Source of the DNA: an uncultured Clostridia bacterium
GTDB lineage: Bacteria; Bacillota; Clostridia; TANB77; CAG-465
Reading direction: 5' to 3'
Assembly (NCBI GenBank): GCA_934130595.1
Contig: CAKOYF010000002.1
Location: 62,001 to 126,000 of the forward strand
Length of the DNA: 64,000 bases
Under the pieces are notes generated by a model, which searched no databases, had not been told where the DNA came from, and saw only the letters and a list, made by a program, of their open reading frames with translations. The translations under genes and the position numbers were made by a program. This document shows positions 26,138-35,352 of this stretch, in pieces (positions within the stretch are counted from its first letter, which is position 1; each line of letters starts with the position of its first letter).

Positions 26138-26161
26138 ATAGGTGCTTGCACCTATTTTTTT
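26137..26161 (+). terminator. Intrinsic terminator after recR
   Basis: A 9-bp perfect stem (AATAGGTGC/GCACCTATT) with a 2-nt loop and a T-run. It overlaps the recR stop region and stands directly before murI. Confidence 0.8.
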
Positions 26162-26172
26162 AGGAGTAAATT

Positions 26173-26988
26173 ATGAAGATAGGATTTTTTGATTCGGGAT
26201 TAGGTGGCTTAACAGTATTAAAAGAAGCTATAGAAAATGAAAATTTGAGAGAAGAAATTGTATATCTTGGAGATACTAAAAACACACCATATGGTGTAAA
26301 AGATAAAGAATATGTAAAAGAAATAATAGAGGATAACATTAAGTATCTTGTTGAACAAGGTTGTAATCCAATAGTTATAGCTTGTAATACAGCAACAAGT
26401 TTATGTATAAAAAACTTAAGAAATGAGTATCCTGATGTTTGCTTGATAGGAACGGAACCTGCAGTAAAAGTAGCTGTCGATTCAAATAGTAATAAAAAGA
26501 TATTAGTTTTGGCAACTAGTATTACTGTAAGAGAAGAGAAGCTCCATAATTTAATAACAAATTTAAATGCAGAAGATAAAGTGGAACTTGAACCTGCAGA
26601 TAAGTTGGTTACTTTTGCAGAAAACGTTAATTGTAGAGAAATGTCAGAAGAAATAGAAGAATATATAGCTTCTATTTTAGAAAAATACAATCTAGAAGAG
26701 TTTAGCCATATAGTTTTAGGTTGTACACATTTTCCTCTATTTAGAGAAAATTTTAAAAGAGTTATAAATAATATAGATAAAAAATTAAATATAGAAATTG
26801 TAGATGGTGCAAAAGGAATATCAAATAATTTAATTAACCATTTGAACCAAATGAAAAAAGACAAAAAATATATTTCAAGTAAGTATAGTGTTACAATTGT
26901 TACAACTAGCAAAAGTGAAAGTTTTGAAAAGAGAGCTGAACAAATACTTGATCATGAAAATATTGAGTTTAAATATAAATTACAATAA
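26173..26988 (+). CDS. murI: Glutamate racemase
   Basis: A 271-residue enzyme that converts L- to D-glutamate for peptidoglycan without PLP. Family motifs: GFFDSGLGGLTVLKE (residues ~4-18), NTPYG, the first catalytic cysteine in IACNTATS (about 73), and the second in VLGCTHFPL (about 184). Length is standard. Ribosome site AGGAG. It stands alone between the recR terminator and the two-component system. Confidence 0.94.
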   Translation: MKIGFFDSGLGGLTVLKEAIENENLREEIVYLGDTKNTPYGVKDKEYVKEIIEDNIKYLVEQGCNPIVIACNTATSLCIKNLRNEYPDVCLIGTEPAVKVAVDSNSNKKILVLATSITVREEKLHNLITNLNAEDKVELEPADKLVTFAENVNCREMSEEIEEYIASILEKYNLEEFSHIVLGCTHFPLFRENFKRVINNIDKKLNIEIVDGAKGISNNLINHLNQMKKDKKYISSKYSVTIVTTSKSESFEKRAEQILDHENIEFKYKLQ

Positions 26989-27080
26989 AATTACAGAAAA
27001 ATTTCAATAAATAGTAGCAATATTTTTTTTAACGTGATATAATTAGTTCAGTTTTATAAGAGTTGATGAGGTGTATATAT

Positions 27081-27782
27081 ATGAATGACAAAAAAATCTT
27101 AATAGTAGATGACGAGAAGGCAATAGTAGATATATTAAAATTTAATCTTGAAAAAGAGGGATTTACTACTACTGTAGCATATGATGGTGAAGAAGCTATT
27201 AAAATAGCATTATCTGTTAATCCAGATTTGATATTATTAGACTTAATGTTACCAAAGATTGATGGATTTAATGTATGTAAGAAATTAAGAAAAAGCTTAG
27301 TTTGCCCAATAATAATGTTAACAGCTAAAGAAGAAGTTGTGGACAAGATTATAGGATTAGAATTAGGTGCTGACGATTATATGACTAAACCATTCAGCAT
27401 AAGAGAAGTTATTGCAAGAGTAAAAGCTAATTTAAGAAAACATACTTTGCCTGAAGCTGAAGAAGATAAAAACTCTTCAAAAAATAAAATAAAAGTTAAG
27501 GATATGATAATTGATCCTGAAAGATATATAGCAATTGTTGGTGGAAAAACAATTGATTTAACTATAAAAGAATTCGAACTATTAAAATTATTATCTACAA
27601 ATCCAAACCAAGTATTTACAAGAGAACAAATACTTAGAGGTGTTTGGGGATATGATTTTTATGGTGATGCAAGAACTGTTGATGTTACAGTAAGAAGACT
27701 AAGAGAAAAAATAGAAAAGAATTCTGCTGAGCCACAATATGTTCAAACAAAGAGAGGAATGGGATATTACGTCTCATTATAA
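27081..27782 (+). CDS. OmpR/PhoB-type response regulator
   Basis: A 233-residue regulator. The receiver domain (residues 1-120) has acidic pocket DDE near residue 10, phospho-acceptor LLDLMLP (about D53), T in MLTAKEE and K in TKPFS. The C-terminal winged helix (about 140-233) ends with TVDVTVRRLREKIE and VQTKRGMGYYV. The pattern resembles WalR/PhoP. The start at 27081 follows GAGGTG; in-frame TTG/ATG codons just upstream overlap the ribosome site. It is co-transcribed with the histidine kinase 19 bp downstream. An extended -10 (TATAAT at 27038-27043) precedes it. Confidence 0.9.
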   Translation: MNDKKILIVDDEKAIVDILKFNLEKEGFTTTVAYDGEEAIKIALSVNPDLILLDLMLPKIDGFNVCKKLRKSLVCPIIMLTAKEEVVDKIIGLELGADDYMTKPFSIREVIARVKANLRKHTLPEAEEDKNSSKNKIKVKDMIIDPERYIAIVGGKTIDLTIKEFELLKLLSTNPNQVFTREQILRGVWGYDFYGDARTVDVTVRRLREKIEKNSAEPQYVQTKRGMGYYVSL

Positions 27783-27801
27783 TGCAGAAAGTGAGTAAAC
27801 A

Positions 27802-29184
27802 ATGAAGGTTTCTATGAAAAAAATTATTAGAGCTATGAGTATAATTATGGTAGTTATAGTATATATAACTACCATAATTTTATCTAGTTCAGTTTTAGAT
27901 ACAAGTAATATATTTAATAAAAATAATATAATAGCACTAATTATTTTTGTAGCTGTAGCATATATTTGTTCTGTTATAGTTTCAAACAAGATAGTTCTAC
28001 CTTTAAGAAAAATTGAAAAGGGTATGAGAGTAGTTAGTGAAGGTAAGCTTCCAGATGTATCAAGAATAAAGGAAAATGAAGATTTTAAAGAATATCATGA
28101 TTTGATGGATGCATATGTTGCAATGCTTAAAGTTATAAAGAAAAATACTTTTGATTTAAATAGTCAACAAAGCAAAACAGAGATTATACTAGAGCATATG
28201 GCAGATGGTGTTATGGCTTTTTCAACCACAAAAGAAATTGTACATATGAATAAATCTGCTATGAGAATGTTAAACATAACAAATGAAGATGAAAACTTTG
28301 ATACAATATGTCAAAAACTAAGTTTAAATATAGACTTTAGCAAAATAATGTATTTACCAAATTATCAAAGTGTTGAGATAAAGACACAAATTGGAGAAAT
28401 GGCATTAAGCATTGTTTTTGCACCATTTTTTAGTGATGAACTAAGTCCAATGGGAATTATAATGATTATTAGAAATATAACAGATAGTGTTAAGACAGAT
28501 AATGTAAGAAAAGAATTTGTTGCAAATGTTTCTCATGAATTAAAAACTCCATTAACATCAATAAGAGGATATTCAGAAACTATTATGAATGGAGACTTAA
28601 CATATCAAGAGATCATAAAATTCTCAAAAGTAATAAATCAAGAAGCAAATAGAATGAGTAGACTAGTATCAGATCTATTACAACTTTCTAAAATGGATTA
28701 CAATAGAGTAAATTGGAATAAAGCTACTTTAAATACAGTGGATATATTGAAAAAGGTATGTGAAAAAGTAAGATTTGAAGCAGAAGAGAAAAAACATAAA
28801 TTAGAATTAATCTGTGCTGAAAATACACCTACAATATATGCAGACAAAGATTCTATTGAACAAATTGTAATAAACATTTTAACAAATAGTATAAAATATA
28901 CTCCAGAAGGTGGTTTAATTAGAATTTATGCAGGACCAATAGACAATAGAGTATATATAAAAGTAATAGATAATGGAATAGGAATTCCACAAAAAGACTT
29001 AGGAAGAATTTTTGAAAGATTTTATAGAGTAGATAAAGCACGTTCTAGAAAAATGGGTGGAACAGGTTTAGGTTTATCTATTGTTAAGGAAATGGTAGAT
29101 AGAAATAATGGTACTATTAATATAGATAGTAAACTTAATGAAGGAACAGAGGTAACAATGACTTTCCCTGTAAATAGAGAATAG
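27802..29184 (+). CDS. Sensor histidine kinase (WalK/PhoR-like)
   Basis: A 460-residue membrane kinase. Two hydrophobic segments (about residues 10-30 and 42-62) enclose a loop of only about a dozen residues, so an external sensor domain is essentially absent. HAMP-like linker, a PAS-type domain (about 120-225), HisKA with FVANVSHELKTPLTSI (phospho-His), and HATPase with N-box NILTNSIKYTPEGG, DNGIGIP, and GGTGLGLSIV follow. It pairs with the upstream response regulator. The short loop suggests sensing within the membrane or through the PAS domain. Confidence 0.9.
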   Translation: MKVSMKKIIRAMSIIMVVIVYITTIILSSSVLDTSNIFNKNNIIALIIFVAVAYICSVIVSNKIVLPLRKIEKGMRVVSEGKLPDVSRIKENEDFKEYHDLMDAYVAMLKVIKKNTFDLNSQQSKTEIILEHMADGVMAFSTTKEIVHMNKSAMRMLNITNEDENFDTICQKLSLNIDFSKIMYLPNYQSVEIKTQIGEMALSIVFAPFFSDELSPMGIIMIIRNITDSVKTDNVRKEFVANVSHELKTPLTSIRGYSETIMNGDLTYQEIIKFSKVINQEANRMSRLVSDLLQLSKMDYNRVNWNKATLNTVDILKKVCEKVRFEAEEKKHKLELICAENTPTIYADKDSIEQIVINILTNSIKYTPEGGLIRIYAGPIDNRVYIKVIDNGIGIPQKDLGRIFERFYRVDKARSRKMGGTGLGLSIVKEMVDRNNGTINIDSKLNEGTEVTMTFPVNRE

Positions 29185-29192
29185 GAGTAAAT

Positions 29193-29963
29193 ATGAAATT
29201 TTTTGATACACATGCACATTATAATGATGAAAAATTTAATGGAATTGTAGACGAAACATTAAATGAGTGTTTTGATATAGGCGTTGAAAAAATCAACGTA
29301 GTAGGATATAATGTAGAAAGTTCAAAGAGTGCAATAGAGTTATCTAATAAATATAGTAAATTATATGCTGTAATAGGTATTCATCCAAGTGATGTAGAAA
29401 AATGCACAGTTGATGAAATTGAAAAACTATATAATGAATATAATAATGGAAAGATAGTAGCAATCGGTGAAATTGGATTAGATTACTATTGGGTAAAAGA
29501 TAATAAAGAAAAGCAAAAAGCTTTATTTATTGAACAAATAGATTTAGCAAATAAACTAAAGCTACCAATTGTAGTTCATAGTAGGGATGCATCTCTTGAT
29601 ACATATTTAACATTAAAAGAGCATCCAGCTAAATATGGTACTTTGCTTCATTGCTTTTCACCTACTGAAGATTTAGTAAGGTTAGTAATAGAAAATGGAT
29701 ATAAAGTTGCTTTTGGTGGAAATATAACGTATAATAGAGCTAAATCATTTAAACGTTATATGGACATGCTACCAGTAGAGCAAATAGTAATTGAAACAGA
29801 TTGTCCATATCTTCCGCCTGAACCTTTAAGAGGAACAGTAAATACATCAAAAAATCTACCAATTATTTTAAATAAATTGGCAGAATATAAAAATATTGAT
29901 GTAGAAGAATTAGCTAAAATTGTATACCGAAATTCGCTTGAATTTTTCAATATAAAAGAGTAA
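29193..29963 (+). CDS. TatD family metal-dependent hydrolase
   Basis: A 256-residue TIM-barrel nuclease-type hydrolase. Metal ligands appear in order: FDTHAHYND (HxH, residues ~5-9), AIGEIGLDYY (Glu), VVHSRDA (His), LLHCFSP (His), and ETDCPYLPP (Asp). TatD proteins have DNase and related activities. It follows the histidine kinase gene after 8 bp with ribosome site AGGAG, so it may share its transcript. Standard length. Confidence 0.9.
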   Translation: MKFFDTHAHYNDEKFNGIVDETLNECFDIGVEKINVVGYNVESSKSAIELSNKYSKLYAVIGIHPSDVEKCTVDEIEKLYNEYNNGKIVAIGEIGLDYYWVKDNKEKQKALFIEQIDLANKLKLPIVVHSRDASLDTYLTLKEHPAKYGTLLHCFSPTEDLVRLVIENGYKVAFGGNITYNRAKSFKRYMDMLPVEQIVIETDCPYLPPEPLRGTVNTSKNLPIILNKLAEYKNIDVEELAKIVYRNSLEFFNIKE

Positions 29964-29986
29964 GAAATATTTCTTACTCTTTTTTC
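29955..29986. terminator. Bidirectional terminator after tatD-like gene
   Basis: AGAGTAAGAAA and TTTCTTACTCT form a perfect stem with a short loop, followed by T residues. It also lies at the end of the convergent minus-strand gene. Confidence 0.75.
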
Positions 29987-30451
29987 TTACACTAATGTAT
30001 TACAGTAAAAATAGAATAATACAAATGTTAAATAAAACAGAATGCTTAAATGAAAATTACAAACTGTTTGACGAACAAAAAATACGGATAAGCATATATC
30101 TATAAAAAATGATATTAGGCATAACCAAAATGCAAATATAAAATTAGCAAATTTAAAAAGTAATAATGAAGAAAGCATTACCAATAGTATTAAGACTAAA
30201 TATATAGCAGCAATAATTAATATATTAGATTGACTATCTATGGTTTTAGAATAAACATATATGCTATAACCTAATAATATATAAAAAATAGGATATATTA
30301 GTTTTAGGCTAATATAGTTTTTAGTTATACTGTGTATGTTTATTTTTAAGTTAGATATATCTAAACATATAAGAGAATGTATAATCAAACAAATAAATGT
30401 TAAAGTAAGTATAAAGGCGAATACTTTAGCATAATATGTGAATATTTTCAA
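29987..30451 (-). CDS. Small polytopic membrane protein, possibly TspO/MBR-like
   Basis: A 154-residue very hydrophobic protein with about five membrane segments. The second block, YPIFYILLGYSIYVYSK, resembles the 'PI.W.ILY.LMG...Y' segment of TspO/MBR proteins, and the overall size and helix count agree. The usual WxPP motif and other conserved residues are missing, so the match is tentative. The start is a TTG preceded by GGTGAT. It lies 51 bp from hpt on the same strand and may be co-transcribed with it. Confidence 0.5.
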   Translation of the reverse strand: MKIFTYYAKVFAFILTLTFICLIIHSLICLDISNLKINIHSITKNYISLKLIYPIFYILLGYSIYVYSKTIDSQSNILIIAAIYLVLILLVMLSSLLLFKFANFIFAFWLCLISFFIDICLSVFFVRQTVCNFHLSILFYLTFVLFYFYCNTLV

Positions 30452-30502
30452 TTCGAATCACCATATATATTATGTACAAAAAAATAGAGTAATATTTATA
30501 TA

Positions 30503-31012
30503 TTACTCTACATATCCAATATATGGTAAGTTTCTATATTTTTCATTATAGTCTAATCCATATCCTATTACGAACTTATCTGGAATTTCAAAACATGTAT
30601 AGTCTGGATTTAAATCCACAACTCTACGTTCTTTTTTGTCTAGAAGTGTACAGATTTTTACACTCTTAGGAGATTTTTTTAGTAAATAACTTTTTAGAAA
30701 ACTTAATGTTCTTCCAGTATCTATGATGTCTTCTAGTATAATAACATTTTTATTTGTTATATCTGTTGAAACGTCTAAAGTAAAATTAATTTTACCAGAG
30801 CTTTCTGTACCAGAATAACTTGAAACTTTTACAAAGTCCATAATTGTTGAAAGTGATATATTCTTAGCAAGCTCTGTTGTAAAAAATACAGCACCTTTTA
30901 GAGTACATATAAGGACAATTTCTTCATTTTCATAGTCTTTTTCTATTTGCTTAGCTATTTCTTTAATACGATTTTGAATTTCTTTCTCACTAATTAAAAC
31001 TTTAATGTTCAT
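30503..31012 (-). CDS. hpt: Hypoxanthine phosphoribosyltransferase
   Basis: A 169-residue purine salvage enzyme that makes IMP/GMP from hypoxanthine/guanine and PRPP. Motifs: LICTLKGAVFFTTELA, flexible-loop SSYSGTESSG, PRPP motif VIILEDIIDTGRT (about residue 95), and C-terminal FVIGYGLDYNEKYRNLPYIG. Length and motifs are standard. Ribosome site AAGGAGGA. Divergent from the transglutaminase-like gene. Confidence 0.94.
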   Translation of the reverse strand: MNIKVLISEKEIQNRIKEIAKQIEKDYENEEIVLICTLKGAVFFTTELAKNISLSTIMDFVKVSSYSGTESSGKINFTLDVSTDITNKNVIILEDIIDTGRTLSFLKSYLLKKSPKSVKICTLLDKKERRVVDLNPDYTCFEIPDKFVIGYGLDYNEKYRNLPYIGYVE

Positions 31013-31107
31013 AGAATATCCTCCTTGTGTGCTAGAATTATATCATAAACATAATATATAAACAACTAAAATTAGACTATTTATGATATGGTAAAAAGTA
31101 TAATTGG

Positions 31108-31136
31108 TTGACATAAAGGTAAAAAAATGGTATAAT
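31108..31136 (+). promoter_or_regulatory. Promoter of the transglutaminase-like gene
   Basis: TTGACA at 31108-31113 and TATAAT at 31131-31136 with a 17-bp spacer, about 60 bp before the start codon. Confidence 0.85.
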
Positions 31137-31194
31137 ATTGGTGGAGCTTTGATAAAATAGCATATTTTTTAAATAAAAAAATGGAGGTGTGTAT

Positions 31195-32097
31195 ATGAAA
31201 GAAAAGCTAAGGAAAGTGATTTCTTCAAACTTCGTATTTTATGGAGCGGTTTTAATTATTATCATTGCAGCTGGGTATTTCTTTTATGCCTATAGACATG
31301 CAGATGAAGTTAAAGTGGAAAGCTTAAAAGAGGAATCGGCATATCCGGTATATAGTGGCAGAAATGTTTATGAGTACTGGAGAAGTACTTTGTCTGAAAA
31401 TCAGCAAGTGCTTTATGATGAAATTAAAGAGACAGAATTACAGTTTAAGAAAGAATTCTCAACACAAGCAAAAGGAGAGATAACACAAAATGATTTAAGT
31501 GAGACTTTCACTGCAGTTAAGCTAGATCATCCAGAGATTTTCTGGATTAATACGTATAACAATAGCTTAACGTTGAAAGATACTGTAAACAAAAATAGAA
31601 AAATTGAGATTATATACAAGTATAATCTTAGTGAAGCTAAAGAAATAAAGTCAGAAATAGAAAAAAGCTATCAACCAATAATTGATGGTGCAATGCAACA
31701 AGAAAATGACTTTAAGAAAATTAAGTATGTCCATGATGAATTAATTAAGCTAGCTACATATCAAATGTATGAAGATGACCAAATACATGACTATCAAACA
31801 ATTATCTCAATTTTTAGAGATAAAAAGACAGTATGTGCTGGATACACACATGGCTTTAAATTTATTATGGATAAATTGGGGATAGATTCTGTGTCTGTGA
31901 TGGATGCTGTAAACGATGATCCTATGGAAAATCATATTTGGAACATGGTAAATCTTTATGGCAAATGGTACAACTTAGACATAACCTATGATAGACATTA
32001 CACTGAAGGAGAGGTTGTAGCATACAATTATTTTCTAAAAGATAACGATACATTTTATGTAAGTCATAAAATGCCAAAAAATATCCCAGAAAATTAG
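31195..32097 (+). CDS. Membrane-anchored transglutaminase-like protein
   Basis: A 300-residue protein with one N-terminal membrane segment (about residues 15-34), then an extracytoplasmic part. The C-terminal half is a transglutaminase-like cysteine protease fold: catalytic Cys in TVCAGYTHGFKFIM (about residue 216), His in ENHIWNMVNLYGKWYNLDIT (about 248) and Asp in DITYD. Such proteins may hydrolyse or crosslink peptides in the cell wall; the substrate is unknown. The start at 31195 follows TGGAGG. Terminator follows. Confidence 0.8.
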   Translation: MKEKLRKVISSNFVFYGAVLIIIIAAGYFFYAYRHADEVKVESLKEESAYPVYSGRNVYEYWRSTLSENQQVLYDEIKETELQFKKEFSTQAKGEITQNDLSETFTAVKLDHPEIFWINTYNNSLTLKDTVNKNRKIEIIYKYNLSEAKEIKSEIEKSYQPIIDGAMQQENDFKKIKYVHDELIKLATYQMYEDDQIHDYQTIISIFRDKKTVCAGYTHGFKFIMDKLGIDSVSVMDAVNDDPMENHIWNMVNLYGKWYNLDITYDRHYTEGEVVAYNYFLKDNDTFYVSHKMPKNIPEN

Positions 32098-32099
32098 CA

Positions 32100-32133
32100 A
32101 AAGGAGTAAGTAATAACTTACTTCTTTTTTTAT
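32100..32133 (+). terminator. Intrinsic terminator after the transglutaminase-like gene
   Basis: AGTAAGT and ACTTACT pair and are followed by TTCTTTTTTT. Confidence 0.7.
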
Positions 32134-32232
32134 TCAAATAAAGAAAAGTATCAATCAATAAGGTTACATAACTTTACTTTTTGCCTAAAATATGGTATAA
32201 TAGAAATGTAGTGATTTTAAGGAGAAGAGACA

Positions 32233-32535
32233 ATGGAAGATGCAAAAATAAATGTACTAATTAATGAAGAAAGATATGATGATGCAATAGAGCTAATGAA
32301 AGAAAAGTATGTAGATCTATTTGATAAAATGTTAAATGAAAAAAATGTAGAAACTCCTAAAAATAGGGATTTTTATTGTTATACAACTAAAATAATGAAT
32401 GAGTATCCAAATCTTTTAGGATGTATACAAATGCTAAGAAAAGGCATAATAAATGAAGATTTCAGTTATTTAAATGAAATCGAATTATTAAAAAACACAT
32501 ATAATTTCATAAAAGTAAATCAAGAAGCTATATAA
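32233..32535 (+). CDS. Uncharacterised 100-residue protein
   Basis: A short soluble protein, predicted mostly helical, with no recognised domain and no membrane segment. The start is supported by AAGGAGAAG at good spacing, an extended -10 promoter (TATAAT at 32196-32201) and a terminator just after the stop. This makes it a separate small gene. Function unknown. Confidence 0.65.
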   Translation: MEDAKINVLINEERYDDAIELMKEKYVDLFDKMLNEKNVETPKNRDFYCYTTKIMNEYPNLLGCIQMLRKGIINEDFSYLNEIELLKNTYNFIKVNQEAI

Positions 32536-32558
32536 TAAATGTAGCTTCTTTTTTTATT
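32524..32558 (+). terminator. Intrinsic terminator after the 100-residue gene
   Basis: AGAAGCTA and TAGCTTCT pair across the stop region, followed by a T-run. Confidence 0.75.
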
Positions 32559-32611
32559 TTATTTTATTTATTTATATTTTGTGGTATAATTTTTTTACGG
32601 AGGAATGAGAT

Positions 32612-35242
32612 ATGAAATACTATGATGTAGATAAGCAAAAAGTTTTAGAATCACTTGAAACAAGTGAAGATGGATTATCTAGTGATGAGGCTAAAGCTAG
32701 ACTCACAAGATATGGTGCTAACAAGTTAAAAGAAACAAATAAAAAAAGCAATATTTCAAAATTTTTTGATCAATTTAAAGATTTAATGATAATTATATTA
32801 ATTGTAGCAGCTATCTTTTCAGCAATAAGTTCATACTTAAATCATGAAAGCTATACAGATACAATTGTAATTTTAGCAGTTGTAATAATTAATGCTATAA
32901 TGGGATTTGTTCAAGAAATAAAGGCTGAATCTGCAGTAGAAAGCCTTAAGAAAATGACTACTCCTAGTGCAAAGGTAAAAAGAAATGGAAAGATAATGGT
33001 ATGCTCTTCAGAAGATATTGTACCAGGAGATATAATTGAGCTTGAAGCTGGAGACAGAGTACCAGCTGATGCAAGAGTTATATGGGAAGTTGCTTCAAGT
33101 GTAGACGAGTCAATGCTTACTGGAGAAAGTGAAATGGTAAAGAAAAATCCAGATAGTGTTGATACTAATTCACAGATAAATGAAAGAACAAATATGATTT
33201 ATTCTGGTTGTAATGTAGTATATGGAAAGATTACAGCTGTAGTTACTTCTACAGGTATGAATACAGAGCTTGGAAAAATAGCTTCTTCAATTCAAAAAGA
33301 TAAAGAGGTATTATCTCCACTTCAAATAAAAATAAATAATATTAGTAAGGTACTATCTATTATAATAGCAATTATTATATGTATGCTTTTAGTATATGGT
33401 ATTGTTATGAAAAATAGCATATTAGAAATAATAATGCTTTGTATTTCTTTAGCAGTAGCAGCAATACCAGAAGGGTTACCTGCTGTAATTACTATTGCAT
33501 TATCATTAGGTACTACATCTATGGCTAAGAAAAATACTATAGTAAGAAAGATATCAGCAGTAGAAACACTAGGATCTATAGATGTAATTTGCTCAGATAA
33601 AACAGGTACTATTACTCAAAATAAAATGACAGTAAAGGAAGTAATATTTAATAATAAGAATTATAAAGTTGAAAAAGAACCAATAGAAAATAGTGATTTG
33701 TTAATTAACATGATGGTATTATGCAATGATACAAAAACTGACGATGAAGATAAAACTAATTTAATAGGTGATCCTACAGAAACAGCATTATTTAAATATG
33801 CTTTAGATAGAGGATATAATCCTAAGTATATAGTAGAATCTAACAAAAGAATAGGAGAAATTCCATTTGATTCAGATAGAAAAATGATGACTACTATAAA
33901 TGAACTTAATGGTAAAATAGTTGTTATTACCAAAGGAAGTTTAGATTCGTTAGTAAGCAAGTGTAGTAATTATATAGAAAATAACGAAACATTTAAAATG
34001 TCAAAAGAAGAAATTGAGACAATACAAAAATTTGAGAAAGATATGGCACAAAAGTCTTTAAGAGTTTTAGGATTTGCGTATAAAGTAATAGATGAGTTAC
34101 CAAAATCTCAAGAAGAAATTTTAGATCTTGAAGATGAACTAACTTTTGTTGGTATGGTTGGAATGATGGATCCGCCTAGAGAAACAGTAAAAGAGTCAAT
34201 AAGAGTATGTAAAGAGGCCGGAATAAGACCTGTTATGATTACAGGTGATAGCTTAAGTACAGCTACAGCTATTGCAAAAGAAATTGGTATACTTGAAGAA
34301 GGTCATATGGCAATCGAAGGAAAGAAAATTGACGAGTTAAGTGATGAACAATTAATAAAGGAAGTTGAAAAATACAGTGTATATGCTAGAGTACAACCTG
34401 AACATAAGGTAAGAATAGTAAAAGCTTGGCAAGCTAAACAAAAGGTTGTTGCAATGACTGGGGATGGTGTTAATGATGCTCCAGCAATAAAACTATCACA
34501 TGTAGGAATTGGTATGGGTAAAACAGGTACTGAAGTTACAAAAAGTGTAGCAGATGTAGTTCTTGTAGATGATAGTTTTAGTACTATAGTAGATGCTGTT
34601 GAAGAAGGTAGAAAGATTTATGATAATATTAGAAATGATATTATATATTCACTATCAAGTAACTTTGCAGAAATGATTATTGTTATAGCAGGATTATTAA
34701 TGAAAGTAGAAATATTCTTACCAATTCATATTTTATATATAGACTTGGCTACTGATTCTATACCTTCTATATGTCTTGCTTTTGAAAAATCTGCAAAAGG
34801 AATAATGAAAAGAAAACCAAAACCTGTAAATAGACCATTCTTTACACCATTTATAATAGCAACACTTGCTATTTCAGCACTATTTGAAGGAATTTCTGGA
34901 CTATTAGTATATCATTTTTCTAAATTACAATATGGAGCGGATATAGCACAAACTATGACTTTCTTATGTATTATTCTTCAAGAAATGGTATATGCAGTAA
35001 ATTGTAGAAATCTTAAAGAGCCAATTGTAAAACAAGGTATATTTTCAAATAAAGCTATGAATATTGGTATGCTTATATTAATATTAATGCAAGTACTTGT
35101 ATTTAGTACACCGATTGGAAGCTTATTTAAAATAACACCTTTAAATTTAACGCAAGTTTTAATTGTTGTTATTGTAAATATAGTAGCATTTCTATTCATT
35201 GAGTTATCTAAACCAATAATCAAAAAATTATTTAAAGATTAA
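32612..35242 (+). CDS. Calcium-type P-type ATPase (P2A)
   Basis: An 876-residue cation pump. Elements in order: N-terminal cytoplasmic region, M1-M2, actuator loop with LTGESE, M4 motif AAIPEGLPA that forms part of the Ca2+ site in SERCA-type pumps, phosphorylation site SDKTGT, ATP-binding KGSLDSL, MTGDGVNDAPA hinge, then M5-M10. It uses ATP to export Ca2+ (possibly Mn2+) from the cytoplasm. The ribosome site CGGAGGA precedes the ATG, with an extended -10 promoter TGGTATAAT (TATAAT at 32585-32590). Monocistronic, closed by a terminator. Confidence 0.9.
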   Translation: MKYYDVDKQKVLESLETSEDGLSSDEAKARLTRYGANKLKETNKKSNISKFFDQFKDLMIIILIVAAIFSAISSYLNHESYTDTIVILAVVIINAIMGFVQEIKAESAVESLKKMTTPSAKVKRNGKIMVCSSEDIVPGDIIELEAGDRVPADARVIWEVASSVDESMLTGESEMVKKNPDSVDTNSQINERTNMIYSGCNVVYGKITAVVTSTGMNTELGKIASSIQKDKEVLSPLQIKINNISKVLSIIIAIIICMLLVYGIVMKNSILEIIMLCISLAVAAIPEGLPAVITIALSLGTTSMAKKNTIVRKISAVETLGSIDVICSDKTGTITQNKMTVKEVIFNNKNYKVEKEPIENSDLLINMMVLCNDTKTDDEDKTNLIGDPTETALFKYALDRGYNPKYIVESNKRIGEIPFDSDRKMMTTINELNGKIVVITKGSLDSLVSKCSNYIENNETFKMSKEEIETIQKFEKDMAQKSLRVLGFAYKVIDELPKSQEEILDLEDELTFVGMVGMMDPPRETVKESIRVCKEAGIRPVMITGDSLSTATAIAKEIGILEEGHMAIEGKKIDELSDEQLIKEVEKYSVYARVQPEHKVRIVKAWQAKQKVVAMTGDGVNDAPAIKLSHVGIGMGKTGTEVTKSVADVVLVDDSFSTIVDAVEEGRKIYDNIRNDIIYSLSSNFAEMIIVIAGLLMKVEIFLPIHILYIDLATDSIPSICLAFEKSAKGIMKRKPKPVNRPFFTPFIIATLAISALFEGISGLLVYHFSKLQYGADIAQTMTFLCIILQEMVYAVNCRNLKEPIVKQGIFSNKAMNIGMLILILMQVLVFSTPIGSLFKITPLNLTQVLIVVIVNIVAFLFIELSKPIIKKLFKD

Positions 35243-35249
35243 TAAATAA

Positions 35250-35295
35250 AAATAAATGTATATGTATGTAAAATTACTATACATTTATTTTTTTC
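35250..35295 (+). terminator. Intrinsic terminator after the Ca2+ ATPase gene
   Basis: AATAAATGTATA and TATACATTTATT pair across a 15-nt loop, then a T-rich run. Confidence 0.8.
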
Positions 35296-35352
35296 TTTAT
35301 TTTTATTGACTAATGATGTATAATTATTTAAGGAAAAAGGAGAATAAAAGAC

